Assembly: GCA_019096195.1 (NCBI GenBank)
Contig: JAGTXK010000156.1
Coordinates: 1 to 64,000 of the forward strand
Origin: Boletus sp. NGJ
Lineage: Eukaryota > Basidiomycota > Agaricomycetes > Boletales > Boletaceae
Direction: 5' to 3'
Length of the DNA: 64,000 nucleotides
The notes beneath the pieces were generated by a model that had not been told where the DNA came from, ran no database searches, and worked only from the letters and a program-made list of their open reading frames with translations. Both the position numbers and the translations under genes were made by a program. Shown one piece after another: positions 45,500 to 53,433 of the stretch. Positions within the stretch are counted from its first letter, which is position 1; each line of letters begins with the position of its first letter.

Positions 45500-45825
45500 G
45501 GCTTGTACTGGCGGTCAAGCTCCGCCTGGGCAAAATATGCAGACACCTTGCGCAATATCTCATTGGCCTGCCGAAGCTCGTGGTTCTCGTGCTCCAGGGC
45601 CTTCATCTTCGCCACCATGTCCGACAGCACACCAGCGCGCTGGCCGCTATTGACCTCAGACTTCTTGATCCACTCGTTCAGGGTATGCGGCGCATAGCCG
45701 ATCTGGGTGGCGATCGAAACGATCGTCGCCCAGTGCAAGTTGTGCTCGCTCTCATGCTCGTAAACCATCTGCACCGCTTGGGCCCGGACCTCGGTCGAAA
45801 ACTTGTTCGTCATCTTGCTCATCAT
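45496..45825 (-). CDS. IS3-family orfA (DNA-binding subunit of transposase)
   Basis: A 109-residue protein with intact reading frame. It has a helix-turn-helix region ([20 protein letters not shown], about residues 38-58) that binds the IS ends. A leucine-zipper-like coiled coil ([20 protein letters not shown], about residues 74-93) follows, then the typical [10 protein letters not shown] tail. In IS3 elements a -1 ribosomal frameshift joins it to orfB; here orfB is deleted. The start MMSKMTNKF lies 50 nt inside the inverted repeat. It has a bacterial codon pattern and no introns. It resembles proteobacterial homologues from memory; the exact IS name was not established. Confidence 0.9.
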   Translation of the reverse strand: MMSKMTNKFSTEVRAQAVQMVYEHESEHNLHWATIVSIATQIGYAPHTLNEWIKKSEVNSGQRAGVLSDMVAKMKALEHENHELRQANEILRKVSAYFAQAELDRQYKP

Positions 45826-45878
45826 GGCTCCACTTTCTCATGAGTTGGAGCCTCCGACAAACCGGGGGCGGTTCATCT

Positions 45879-45970
45879 CGGTTGTTTCCGATCAGGCCCA
45901 TTCAGATATGCTTTGGTTGCGCCCACACGTACCACTACAATTGAGGGCGGTTCCATTTTGGTTGACACGG
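45879..45970. repeat. Sequence repeated at 50972-51060
   Basis: About 90 bp directly beside the IS matches 50972-51060. Over the first 58 bases or so I count five mismatches; the rest is looser. The following bases (GGCGGTTCCATTTTGGTTGACAC-type words) recall ends of other bacterial IS elements, so this could be bacterial rather than fungal DNA. Confidence 0.7.
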
Positions 45971-46227
45971 TGATGTGGCGCAATTTCACTTTGGCTTAGA
46001 GCCCGTTTGAAAGTTAACGATTCCCATTTTGGCGGAATTCTTGCTACGCCGCTTCCGCCATTGAATGAATTTTCAAACCAACTCTAAGGTTCACTGGTTA
46101 CATAAGGAGATATTTATGGAAACACATATATTTGCAAAACTAAGCCGGTAGAGGAGTCGATGGCCGCTCTGTGGTTTGCTAGCTATTCGTTTACGTACAT
46201 GAGAAAGAAAACATTTGGGGAGGTAAA
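45971..46227. other. Intergenic region between the IS flank and gene 2
   Basis: No coding sequence recognised. A short inverted pair of TTTGGCGGAATTC / GCTTCCGCCA-type words occurs near 46030-46060. This is the 3' side of the gene ending at 46228. Confidence 0.4.
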
Positions 46228-48019
46228 TCAGGCGGTAAGCAAAACCTCGTTCTTGGGATACTTCTGTAAATAGACCTTTTTCTTCGAACTCTCATTCTTG
46301 GTCCCCATCAGCACGTTCACGTCATCCTGGTCGGTGCAGCTGACGCCCCGCTCCCCCATTCTGACCACGAAGGGGCCGATGACGGCGCCCGCCGCAGTTA
46401 CCTTCTCGTGGAATTGAACCAAGTCGCAGCAACTGGCTGCAGCCTGGTCGAAGGACGTGGCATGGATGTGGTTGATCTGGAAGTCGACAGCACGCCTAAT
46501 GTGGCGGAAGGAGGAGCCGGGCTCACCCATCTTGAGTTTCTGGCAAGAGGTCAGGCCGTGCGTAACCGCCATGAGGGCTGCCATCCTATATTTGTTGGAA
46601 AGGTTAGGGTGGTGCTGGCCGAGAGAGGTTCATGTTGAGGTCGAAACCTTGGCAGCGCTCGCGGGTATAGTTGAAGGCTAGGGCCTGAGGCTGGCAGCAC
46701 TGGTCGTAGACCGTGTTGTGGTGGGGGGTGGCATCCTTGGCATTGCCGGTATAGGGAGGATGGCCTGCGCTGTACTGCATTACCAACCACCATGGGTCGG
46801 CCTGCGTGAGCGCCGTGAAGTACTCGTCATGGTCAGCGGTGTCCAAGCCCGAGCCGGTGGCACCTTCGAAGTAGGAGCTCCAGGCGTCGATGAAGAGGTA
46901 GAGGGGCTCCTTCTGCGAGGGTGTGGGGTTGGTGACGAATTCGAAGTGACCGGTGGTGCTGTTGGGCATAAAAAGAAAGGTGCGCAGGCGGTTCCGAGCG
47001 TGTAGGTGAGATTGGAGGACGGCTCCGGTTCGGGGAACTCATGCTGGAGCCCGTCATCCTCCTCATCTTCCTCATCCTCCTCATCCTCCTGTTCCTTGGC
47101 AGGGGTGGGATCGACTTCGACACGGTGAATTTCAATGTGGCAGACCACGACGATGATTCCGTGCATCCAACCGAGAACTCCTGCATGCCGATGGCGCGCA
47201 GCTGGTTGTAGATGGGTTTAATGGGGAGTTCTTGGCTGTCCTTGCCGACGATGACTGAGTTCATAAAATGATCAGCCTCCCACAGTTGCTCCTTGACGAA
47301 GTAGCGGCGCGTCAGGCTATCGCCGATAGTGGCTTCGTATTCGTCGGCGCAGGGGAGCTCGCAGGTCTTGTACTCAAAGTAGGGGATGGAGTATTGCGCA
47401 AGCTTGTGGCGATACACGGCCTCCTGGTTGTTGAGGTCGTTCTGCTTCTTCGTCTGTTCAGCCTTCGGAGTGCTGGTGGCGAAGAAGTTCTTGGCGCAGA
47501 AGGAGAACGGGCTGCAGAACTCATCACTGCTGAGAATACTGGCGACGGTAAACGTGTAGCAGAGGCCGACATAGGCAACGGTTGTGTCGCCGAGATGTTC
47601 CTTGAGGGTGCCAATCATGGTGTCGTAGCCGTTGGGGTTGGTGGCACCCTTGGCATCCTCGACCGTGCGGACCTGGGTGTTGGCCTTGTCGCCCTTGTGC
47701 GCCGTGTCATAGTCCTTGACAAGGGCGAGAGCGTGTCTGGGGAAGGGGTTAGCAGAGGCGGGAGCGTGAAAGCGTGAGGGACTACTTACTCCTTCTCAGT
47801 GTGGAGGCCGAGGAAAGCCTGAACCTTGGTGAGGGTGTCGAGGAGGAACCCAACATGCTGCTCGCAGCTAGCGTCTCCGATGGTGGGATCAATGCCAGAG
47901 ACGTTGTTGGCGATGAGGAGGTTCAAGACCTGATTGACGTGCCTGATGCCGAGCAATGCCAGGAGCGCATCCTCTTGGAGGAAGGTCGGCTTAATCGTGA
48001 CGGTCTTTTTGGTCAACAT
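46228..48019 (-). CDS. Unrecognised multi-exon host gene
   Basis: I do not recognise the family. Exon 1 starts at the Met at 48019 and ends at 47790. A canonical 53-nt intron (47737-47789, GTAAGT..CTAAC..CAG) joins in frame to a long exon with PFSFCAKNFFATSTP and YSIPYFEYKTCELPCADEYE. Farther on come an acidic run (EQEDEEDEEDEEDD, about 47055-47095 in another frame), then KEPLYLFIDAWSSYFEG and ADPWWLVMQYSAGHPPYTGN. A probable intron with a GTTTCG donor and a CTAAC branch site near 46600 leads to a last exon ending at 46228. Two frame changes between about 47170 and 46970 are unexplained: introns, indels or sequence errors. A 5'-UTR intron is likely at 48029-48074, with a TATA box at 48230-48238. 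Its promoter region is a duplicate of the one upstream of the GDPD-like gene. Confidence 0.5.
47737..47789 (-). other. Spliceosomal intron in gene 2
   Basis: GTAAGT donor, CTAAC branch site and CAG acceptor, 53 nt. Removal joins ...LHTEK-E-HALAL... in frame. It is a good example of the host intron type. Confidence 0.85.
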
Positions 48020-48229
48020 GTTGCTGATCTGGGAGAGGTCAGTGACAGCAAAAGCGGAAGGGGAGAGAACTCACAATAAATTGATCTCAACGATTTTGAC
48101 GAGGTATGCGAATTCGGCGATTATTTAGAGACCTATAAAATATATGATGAGTTATAGATGATATTTTGTTGAATGCTCTTACTGGAGTGAGGTTGCTAGT
48201 GCTGGGGAAGACGATCAGCAGAGAGCCGT

Positions 48230-48238
48230 CTTTTATAG
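48230..48238 (-). promoter_or_regulatory. TATA box of gene 2
   Basis: CTATAAAAG on the minus strand, followed by ACGGCTC. It is about 210 nt upstream of the start, with a probable 5'-UTR intron (48029-48074) between. Confidence 0.6.
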
Positions 48239-48353
48239 ATGGAGAACAAGGCAGTACATGTGCTCTGGAGTAGGCCAGTTGAATCTTGGATGTGCCCCTT
48301 TGACCGTGAGGTGTCTCAGCTATCTGATTGCCATTTGGCTGGGTGATAGGTGG

Positions 48354-48632
48354 TCAGATGCTCTTATCGGGGTGAGAAGCGTGTTGGCCGCAAGGGACAG
48401 GTGAGGCCTGGACGTCCAGCTGACTGATGGAAGGTGCGCTGTTTGGGTAGGTGGTGAACAGGTGCTTGGGTGATGACGTGGTGGCATTGTCAGCTGAGCA
48501 GGAGCGTGGGCTATCGATGAACAAAGCATGAGAACCCCATAAATATTCACAACGGCCCAGACATGGTTTCAGACATTTTGAGGGTGACATTGGAGAGATC
48601 ATTCCTGAAATGGAACCAGGGGGTGATCTAAC
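48354..48632. repeat. Upstream module of gene 2, copy of 44760-45042
   Basis: See the entry at 44760. This copy has no IS; after ATCT (48629-48632) it continues into AACGACC. The two copies are diverged by scattered substitutions and small indels, so the duplication is not recent. Confidence 0.85.
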
Positions 48633-48639
48633 GACCTTT

Positions 48640-49380
48640 TTCAAGGAACCCATGGGGTTCATATCACCCTGCGACCGGAAATGGACTGGCCTCTTTTGGG
48701 CAGCAGAAAAGGCTCCGATGGTCAGCGCCATCCGAACTCACGACTTTGTCAGCCACAAATCTGCTGTTTTGGCCATAGAAAGTCATCTTAAGACTGGGGA
48801 CGTCAGTCAGGAATGGCACATCCACCATCTCCTGGAGCGGGAAATTGGGCGAGAGAGTGCGTCAAAAACAGGGCGTATTGATGAACAGGTCTGTTCACAC
48901 GCACATTATGGCTTCAGCCAGTTATGCCAGTGACAAGTGGCGTTAAGTTCTCAATAGATTACTAGCGCAGCATCAATCTTCCATGAACTGCATGAACAGC
49001 TTGTTCAAATTTGCTGCTCAAATTTTCTGCTTCTTAATCTTGTGGTGTTGTCAGCTGAGTGACGGGCTCTAGGGTCTCTCAGTCGAAATGAGGGCAGCTC
49101 CTTGAATTCAAACAATTATTGCAGCAGATCAGCAGCAAGAGTTTTTTATTTAAAGGGTAATCTGACCAGAGTTTTACATATATGGAAGTAAAAATGAAAA
49201 GGCCGAGAGTGTGGTCAGAAAGTAGATGGTAGGGAGAATATTTCAACAAGCTTCCTCGAAATTTTAGGGGATAGTGGTGTTGAGTAGTACATAATGTGGA
49301 GCGTAGGATTCACAGTGCCAACCTGCAACCTCCCGCCGAGCCACTCGCACTTGGATAGCGTCGTGCTGGCCTGGAGGAGG
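48640..49380. other. Intergenic region, nothing recognised
   Basis: A plus-strand open stretch of 107 codons (48610-48933) overlaps the promoter module and has no recognisable domain, so I do not call it. The rest is AT-rich, probably the 3' side of the next minus-strand gene remnant. Confidence 0.4.
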
Positions 49381-49389
49381 ACTTTTGCG

Positions 49390-49732
49390 CCAATCTTCTG
49401 TATTGCATTGGGTGCTAGGGAGTGCTGGAGATATCGATGATTATGTGCTTGGACAAATTGAACTTGGCCAGTTCATCTATGATGGAATGGCACGTATGAG
49501 GAGGGGAGGCGAGATGATGACTTTGGCGAAGGCAATGGCAGCACAGAGATCCCCGCTTAGAACTGGGGTGCATCTGCCTTCAATTGCCCCCATAGTTTTG
49601 AAAGAGTGATTGGTGGAAATATAACTAAAAATACAGTCCGTTTCCCCATAGGAGCATGTTGTGTCCTTGACTACAGAGGCTGGCTGCAAGTGTGCATCCA
49701 GAAGGGGTGGTGCCAATAATTGAAACGCGCAT
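49390..49732 (-). pseudogene. Opine-dehydrogenase-like NAD(P)-binding Rossmann fragment
   Basis: From the Met at 49732 the reading is MRVSIIGTTPSGCTLAASL, then CSQGHNMLLWG: a beta strand, glycine loop and helix of an NAD(P)-binding Rossmann fold, like octopine/opine or glycerol-3-phosphate type dehydrogenases. The next recognisable part, in a second frame, is GAIEGRCTPVLSGDLCAAIA followed by FAKVIISPPLL, and in a third frame IDELAKFNLSKHIIIDIS. These are the expected second half of the nucleotide-binding domain. The frame changes and a stop after residue 35 suggest a broken gene, though a GTATTT..CAG intron could explain one step. No catalytic C-terminal domain is visible. Family assignment is tentative. 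Confidence 0.42.
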
Positions 49733-50096
49733 GTTGAAAATGCTGCGGCAGGTGATTGAAATGTGCAAGGAGCTGGAGCTTTGCAGTTGGTTAGTGTGCT
49801 GTCACAAAAATAAGGAGGGAGCTAACCAGGGGGGGCCGAGAGGGGGCAAGTTGCATTGATTGGGAGCCGAGTGGGGATGATTTGTTATAAATGAAGGCGA
49901 ACGATATCTCATAATCCAGGTCGGCCCGAGTGTGGGATGGTGTTACGGATTAAGGGAAATTGAGCGGTGAGGAGGCGCATCATTTTTTCCCCGGTAGTTT
50001 TATCTGCCGTGTGTGGGGACGTGCACATCACATTAGGTTCCGTCCTCAGTTTAGCCAGAAGAGCAAAATTGGGTTTGCGGTTCATCAGACGATTGG
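49733..50096. other. Intergenic region with TATA-like element
   Basis: On the minus strand a TTTATAACAAATC box lies near 49882-49892, about 155 nt upstream of the Rossmann-type fragment, similar in placement to those of its neighbours. No other feature recognised. Confidence 0.35.
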
Positions 50097-50758
50097 TCAG
50101 TGGTCATCTAGATTGTGGTGCAAGAAATTAATTTTGTCACCATTGCACGTCAAAAAATGTGGTCGCACCTGCTGACAGTATGAACGTAGTTGGTTCAACT
50201 CATAGGCACATTCGTAGGGTATGCCCGTCAGCCTGTCGAGGTTGTCCAGGGCGCGGATTAGTTGCTTAGACTCCAGAAGGAGTTCCGAGAACCAGTTCAT
50301 GAACAGGGACATCTTATTGAAGTTCGGGACGGTTATCTCAATGGAGCAGCAGTTCTCGTCGGGTGGCAGGCCGATCCCGATCCCGACCCAGAAGGGCGTT
50401 ATGCCAAGATGAGAATTGGCGTGCGTGATGGTTTTCCGTCTAGTCATAGACCAGGCGTGGTTGTAGCAGCTATCAAAGCCGAGTTGAGTCAGGTTGGTTT
50501 CGGCCTTCGCCGTGTAGAGGACGACTTTCGTCTGGTATAATCCAATGAGTGCACGCGGAGGGTGGCGGCATTCGAAGGAGGCAAGCCGTCGATGTCGATC
50601 AAGAGGCAGGTCTATGGCATAAAGTCAATGGGACGAGCTTTAGTCAGAATCGGAGAATTACTGACATTCACTCCCATATTGATGATCCTGACTAGAATGT
50701 ATTCACCAATCAGGGCGCGGAGAGACCAATCGGATTGAAGCTCTTCGAGAGAAGACAT
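50097..50758 (-). CDS. Two-exon host gene, 203 residues, unknown function
   Basis: I do not recognise this protein. Exon 1 (50758-50662) encodes MSSLEELQSDWSLRALIGEY and ILVRIINMGVNV. A canonical intron (50661-50612, 50 nt, GTAATT donor, CTGACTAA branch site, CATAG acceptor) joins exactly in frame to exon 2 (50611-50097). Exon 2 shows ALIGLYQTKVVLYTAKAETN, FWVGIGIGLPPDENCCSIEI and a helical C-terminal half. The frame is open throughout, so it looks intact. A further intron near the end (GTGCGA..TCTAG) could give a different tail. I chose Met 50758 over the one at 50845 because the TATA-like box (50862-50869) is too close to the latter. No signal peptide or membrane segment is obvious. Confidence 0.65.
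50612..50661 (-). other. Spliceosomal intron in the 203-residue gene
   Basis: 50 nt, GTAATT...CTGAC...CATAG. Its removal removes a stop and restores one frame over 204 codons, strong internal support for the gene model. Confidence 0.85.
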
Positions 50759-50861
50759 TGTTGTAGGAGTGTTGTTGTAAGTTCTTTGTTCGGTGGTGAT
50801 GTTGAGGGGACGAATTGCGTTTTTGATGGGGCTGGCAACGTGCATGGGGCAGAGACGGTCT

Positions 50862-50869
50862 GTTATAGA
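50862..50869 (-). promoter_or_regulatory. TATA-like box of the 203-residue gene
   Basis: CTATAACA followed by GACCGTC on the minus strand, about 105 nt upstream of the chosen start. It resembles the box at 48230 (CTATAAAAGACGG). Confidence 0.45.
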
Positions 50870-50971
50870 TGAAAGTGAATGATGTCACTCAGTCCAGATT
50901 TGGAACTATGGCCGATCATTGGAAATGAATTTGATCGGCTTTAATGAAGCTCTGAAAGAGGTAAGGCACCT

Positions 50972-51060
50972 CGGCTGTTTCCGATCAGGCCCATTCAGAT
51001 ACGCTTTCGTCGCGCTCACACGTACCAATGCAATTGAAGGGGCTGTTTCAGTTGACATGG
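50972..51060. repeat. Second copy of the IS-adjacent 90-bp sequence
   Basis: Matches 45879-45970 (shared TGTTTCCGATCAGGCCCATT and CACACGTACCA). No IS is present here, so it marks either an older bacterial-type insertion or a fungal repeat. Confidence 0.7.
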
Positions 51061-51549
51061 CATAATTCCAGATCCTATCTCGGCTTCTGCCTGCGGTTCC
51101 CCTGTAGACCGTTCAGTTGAGGCTGAGCTGCAAGTCCTCTCATTCTCGTAGGAAAAGAACTCGCTATCTTGGTGTGAACTCTCTTTGATGCCCCTGCGAG
51201 GTGAAACAGCCTGTCGCTCTTTGACCCCTTCTACCCATTGAGTAGCGCAATGACAGGGGCATGAGACCTGTCGCAGGCTAGCGGGGAAGTTGCATGGGTA
51301 AACGTAATTCCACCCCAAAAGAAACAAAGCGGCTTACGACAACATTGTCAAATCACATGCATGGGCTAGAACCTGCAAATACATGATGAGAACAGGGTTC
51401 TCCAAACTCGCCTTATGCCTGCCAATAAGAATGCACGTCACACATTTCAGTCTTACGCCGAAGTATCACTATTAGTGTCTGCGAGAGGCTAGAGTTTCTG
51501 CAAACTGTCAGCAGTCTCACAGTTTTGATATGGGGAGTAATTTTCTCCA

Positions 51550-51765
51550 GTGCGGCAGTGCAGGGCACTGTGGTTTTGGGCATTAGAAATCCTTCCCCCT
51601 GATATTTTCACAAGCGGCTATTTCATTTTGCCAGTCGTGCAGTTTGATATTGTGAAGTGTGAGATCTCAATTGCAATGTACCTGAACGAGCTCGCAAACG
51701 GCCAAGTGAACTTCGCCCCTCTCGCTACCGTCCCTTCATTCAACCCATCTGGGCGTCAACAATAA
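51550..51765 (+). CDS. Short unrecognised open stretch, possible exon
   Basis: It encodes 71 residues ending in LNELANGQVNFAPLATVPSF and a short tail. Composition is coding-like, with an AG acceptor (CATTAG) in its early part. It could be the last exon of a host gene or chance. No family recognised. Confidence 0.25.
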   Translation: MRQCRALWFWALEILPPDIFTSGYFILPVVQFDIVKCEISIAMYLNELANGQVNFAPLATVPSFNPSGRQQ

Positions 51766-51825
51766 GCTGCGTGAGGTGAGAAGAGTGAATCCTGATTGCC
51801 GTCGTGAGAAATTGATGTTGGCACC

Positions 51826-51834
51826 TATATAATA
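51826..51834 (+). promoter_or_regulatory. TATA box of the 86-residue gene
   Basis: TATATAATA, 45 nt upstream of the start codon at 51879. Confidence 0.6.
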
Positions 51835-51878
51835 GGCAAGAGCGTGGCCAGTTGGCTTTACTACCCCGCACCCTAATC

Positions 51879-52188
51879 ATGGCACCATTTGCGCGCTCTC
51901 CTCCACTCCAGCACAGCAATGCTGCATTCCTGACTGAAGTGCCCGCAGAGGGCGCAGTCCAACAAGTACGTGCCGTCTTTAAAAGTAGCTGGCCTCAACT
52001 AATTTGAAATTTAGATATCCCCCACCGTTCCAGCTAGTTCAGATTCCTCCTGCACGATCCTCACAATCATTCGGAGTGGCAAGGAGAAACACTACTTTCT
52101 CGACACTCGAGTTTTAGGTGAGCTGTCAAAGATTTGGGAGGAGATGCATTTGCAATGTGAGGAGAGCAAAAGCAAGGAAACCATTTGA
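51879..52188 (+). CDS. Small two-exon host gene, 86 residues, unknown function
   Basis: I do not recognise this protein. Exon 1 (51879-51965) encodes MAPFARSPPLQHSNAAFLTE and VPAEGAVQQ. A 49-nt intron (51966-52014, GTACGT donor, TTTAG acceptor) lies between codons. Exon 2 (52015-52188) gives CTILTIIRSGKEKHYFLDTR, then VLGELSKIWEEMHLQCEE and a TGA. The exons join exactly in frame to 86 residues, and a good TATA box sits 45 nt upstream, so the model is internally consistent. It is a small, probably cytosolic protein without a signal peptide. Its neighbour at 50097-50758 is transcribed the other way. Confidence 0.55.
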
Positions 52189-53114
52189 TACAAAATCTCT
52201 CTAGATAGATGGCTTGGCAAAAAGAGTTTGTTTTCGCGCCTGGCACTATCGTGTCTGAGGGATGACGTCTCGATATAAAATATAAAAAGCAGTGTTTTGC
52301 AGATCCTGCCACGTTTTGTCAATCACTATGCACGCATTACTCTAATCATTAAGGCACCCGCCACCTCAGATAGAGTTGTACTAGGATGGCCAGCTTTTGA
52401 TTTGCGTCCGTGATTTGCAGGTCGAGGATGATCGGATCTCAGCTATTTAACGAGAGTATCGACCCAACTTTCTATGCCATCTTGGCGCTGAAGCGTGGCG
52501 CATTGACGGTCACTCCATCACCCCCCTCATCCTAGCTGCCATTATCGGACAGGCCTTGCTTTCTCTACTCTCAGTCGAGGGTCGTCTTCTGCTCTTGGTC
52601 AAGCTCCTGTGCACAGCTCGGTCAAGGATCATGTGCGATGCTCGGTCAAGTGATTGGGGATGCAGAAAACAGTTCCAGAGCAGTTCCAAGATGGCCATCT
52701 TGGAACCTGTGGAAGGGCACAGGAAAATCTTGAAAGCAACCCTTGGAACTGGGGGATGTGGTTTCAGAATGGTACTTCCAGGATCAGAGGTGACAGAACC
52801 AGATTGGTTTGGGACTTGATTATGGGTGAATATTGTCACATAAGTCTTGTCAACCTCCTACTTGTATATTTAGAGATCAAATGGAGTAATCATTACATAT
52901 TCATGAATTACTTGCTGTCAGTATTGCAGCACACATTGTGTACAAGGATTAAAAGCATGCAATGATGCAGAATACTCAGCAATTGGGATTATGTGGTCCT
53001 AGTCTTGTCCAGTCCCTTGTCTTCATCAATGATTCTGTTGAAGGGCCTTTAAAGGTGATATACATAATTAGGATCATTTTTGAATACCTTTAAGTAGTAG
53101 CATAACAAATGGTA
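52189..53114. other. Region without a supported gene
   Basis: A TATA-like ATATAAAATATAAAAAG stretch occurs at about 52274-52290 with no convincing reading frame after it. Around 52680-52960 the sequence has LTR-like texture, but no partner was found. Confidence 0.4.
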
Positions 53115-53433
53115 GTTAGAGTTGTTCATGGGTATGGATAGCAGATAACCCAGGGGTTGTGGGTAGGGGTACTGGAGGATAGGGGTAGGGGTATGAATGT
53201 TATATATTCCTACCCCTACCTACAGTGTGGTTGATCAAAAGGATATACACAGATTATCTCAGAAGAATGACAAAGGTTGTTGAGTAATGCTATGTTGGCC
53301 AAAAGAGCTTAGAAATTTTTGGGCCACTACTATCATACTTGATTGTTCATATCTCAATTCAGAGAATTCTGCTCATGCCCATCCTCTCTATTGCCTCTCA
53401 TGCCCCTAAATATACCTCCAACACTCTCTGAGT

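Larger units (their letters stand above)
45043..45874 (-). mobile_element. Internally deleted bacterial IS3-family insertion sequence
   Basis: A prokaryotic insertion sequence inside fungal DNA. The ends are inverted repeats: GAACC-G-CCCCC-GGTTTGTCGGAGG on the minus strand from 45874, and GAA-C16-GGTTCGCCGGAGG from 45043. ATCT flanks both sides (45039-45042 and 45875-45878), fitting an IS3-type 3-4 bp target duplication. It holds a complete orfA and a remnant of orfB joined by a deletion. At 832 bp it is about 400-450 bp shorter than typical IS3 elements. Base composition is richer in G+C than the surrounding retroelements. It may be true transfer into the fungus, or contamination or an assembly artefact; the flanks match fungal repeats elsewhere in the window. 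Confidence 0.88.

Noticed and set aside
48610-48933. 107-codon plus-strand open stretch as a gene
   Set aside because: It overlaps the duplicated upstream module of gene 2, and the other copy of that module has no matching frame.
52654-52965. 103-codon open stretch as a host gene
   Set aside because: No domain, no TATA box or splice structure, and LTR-like texture; left unassigned.
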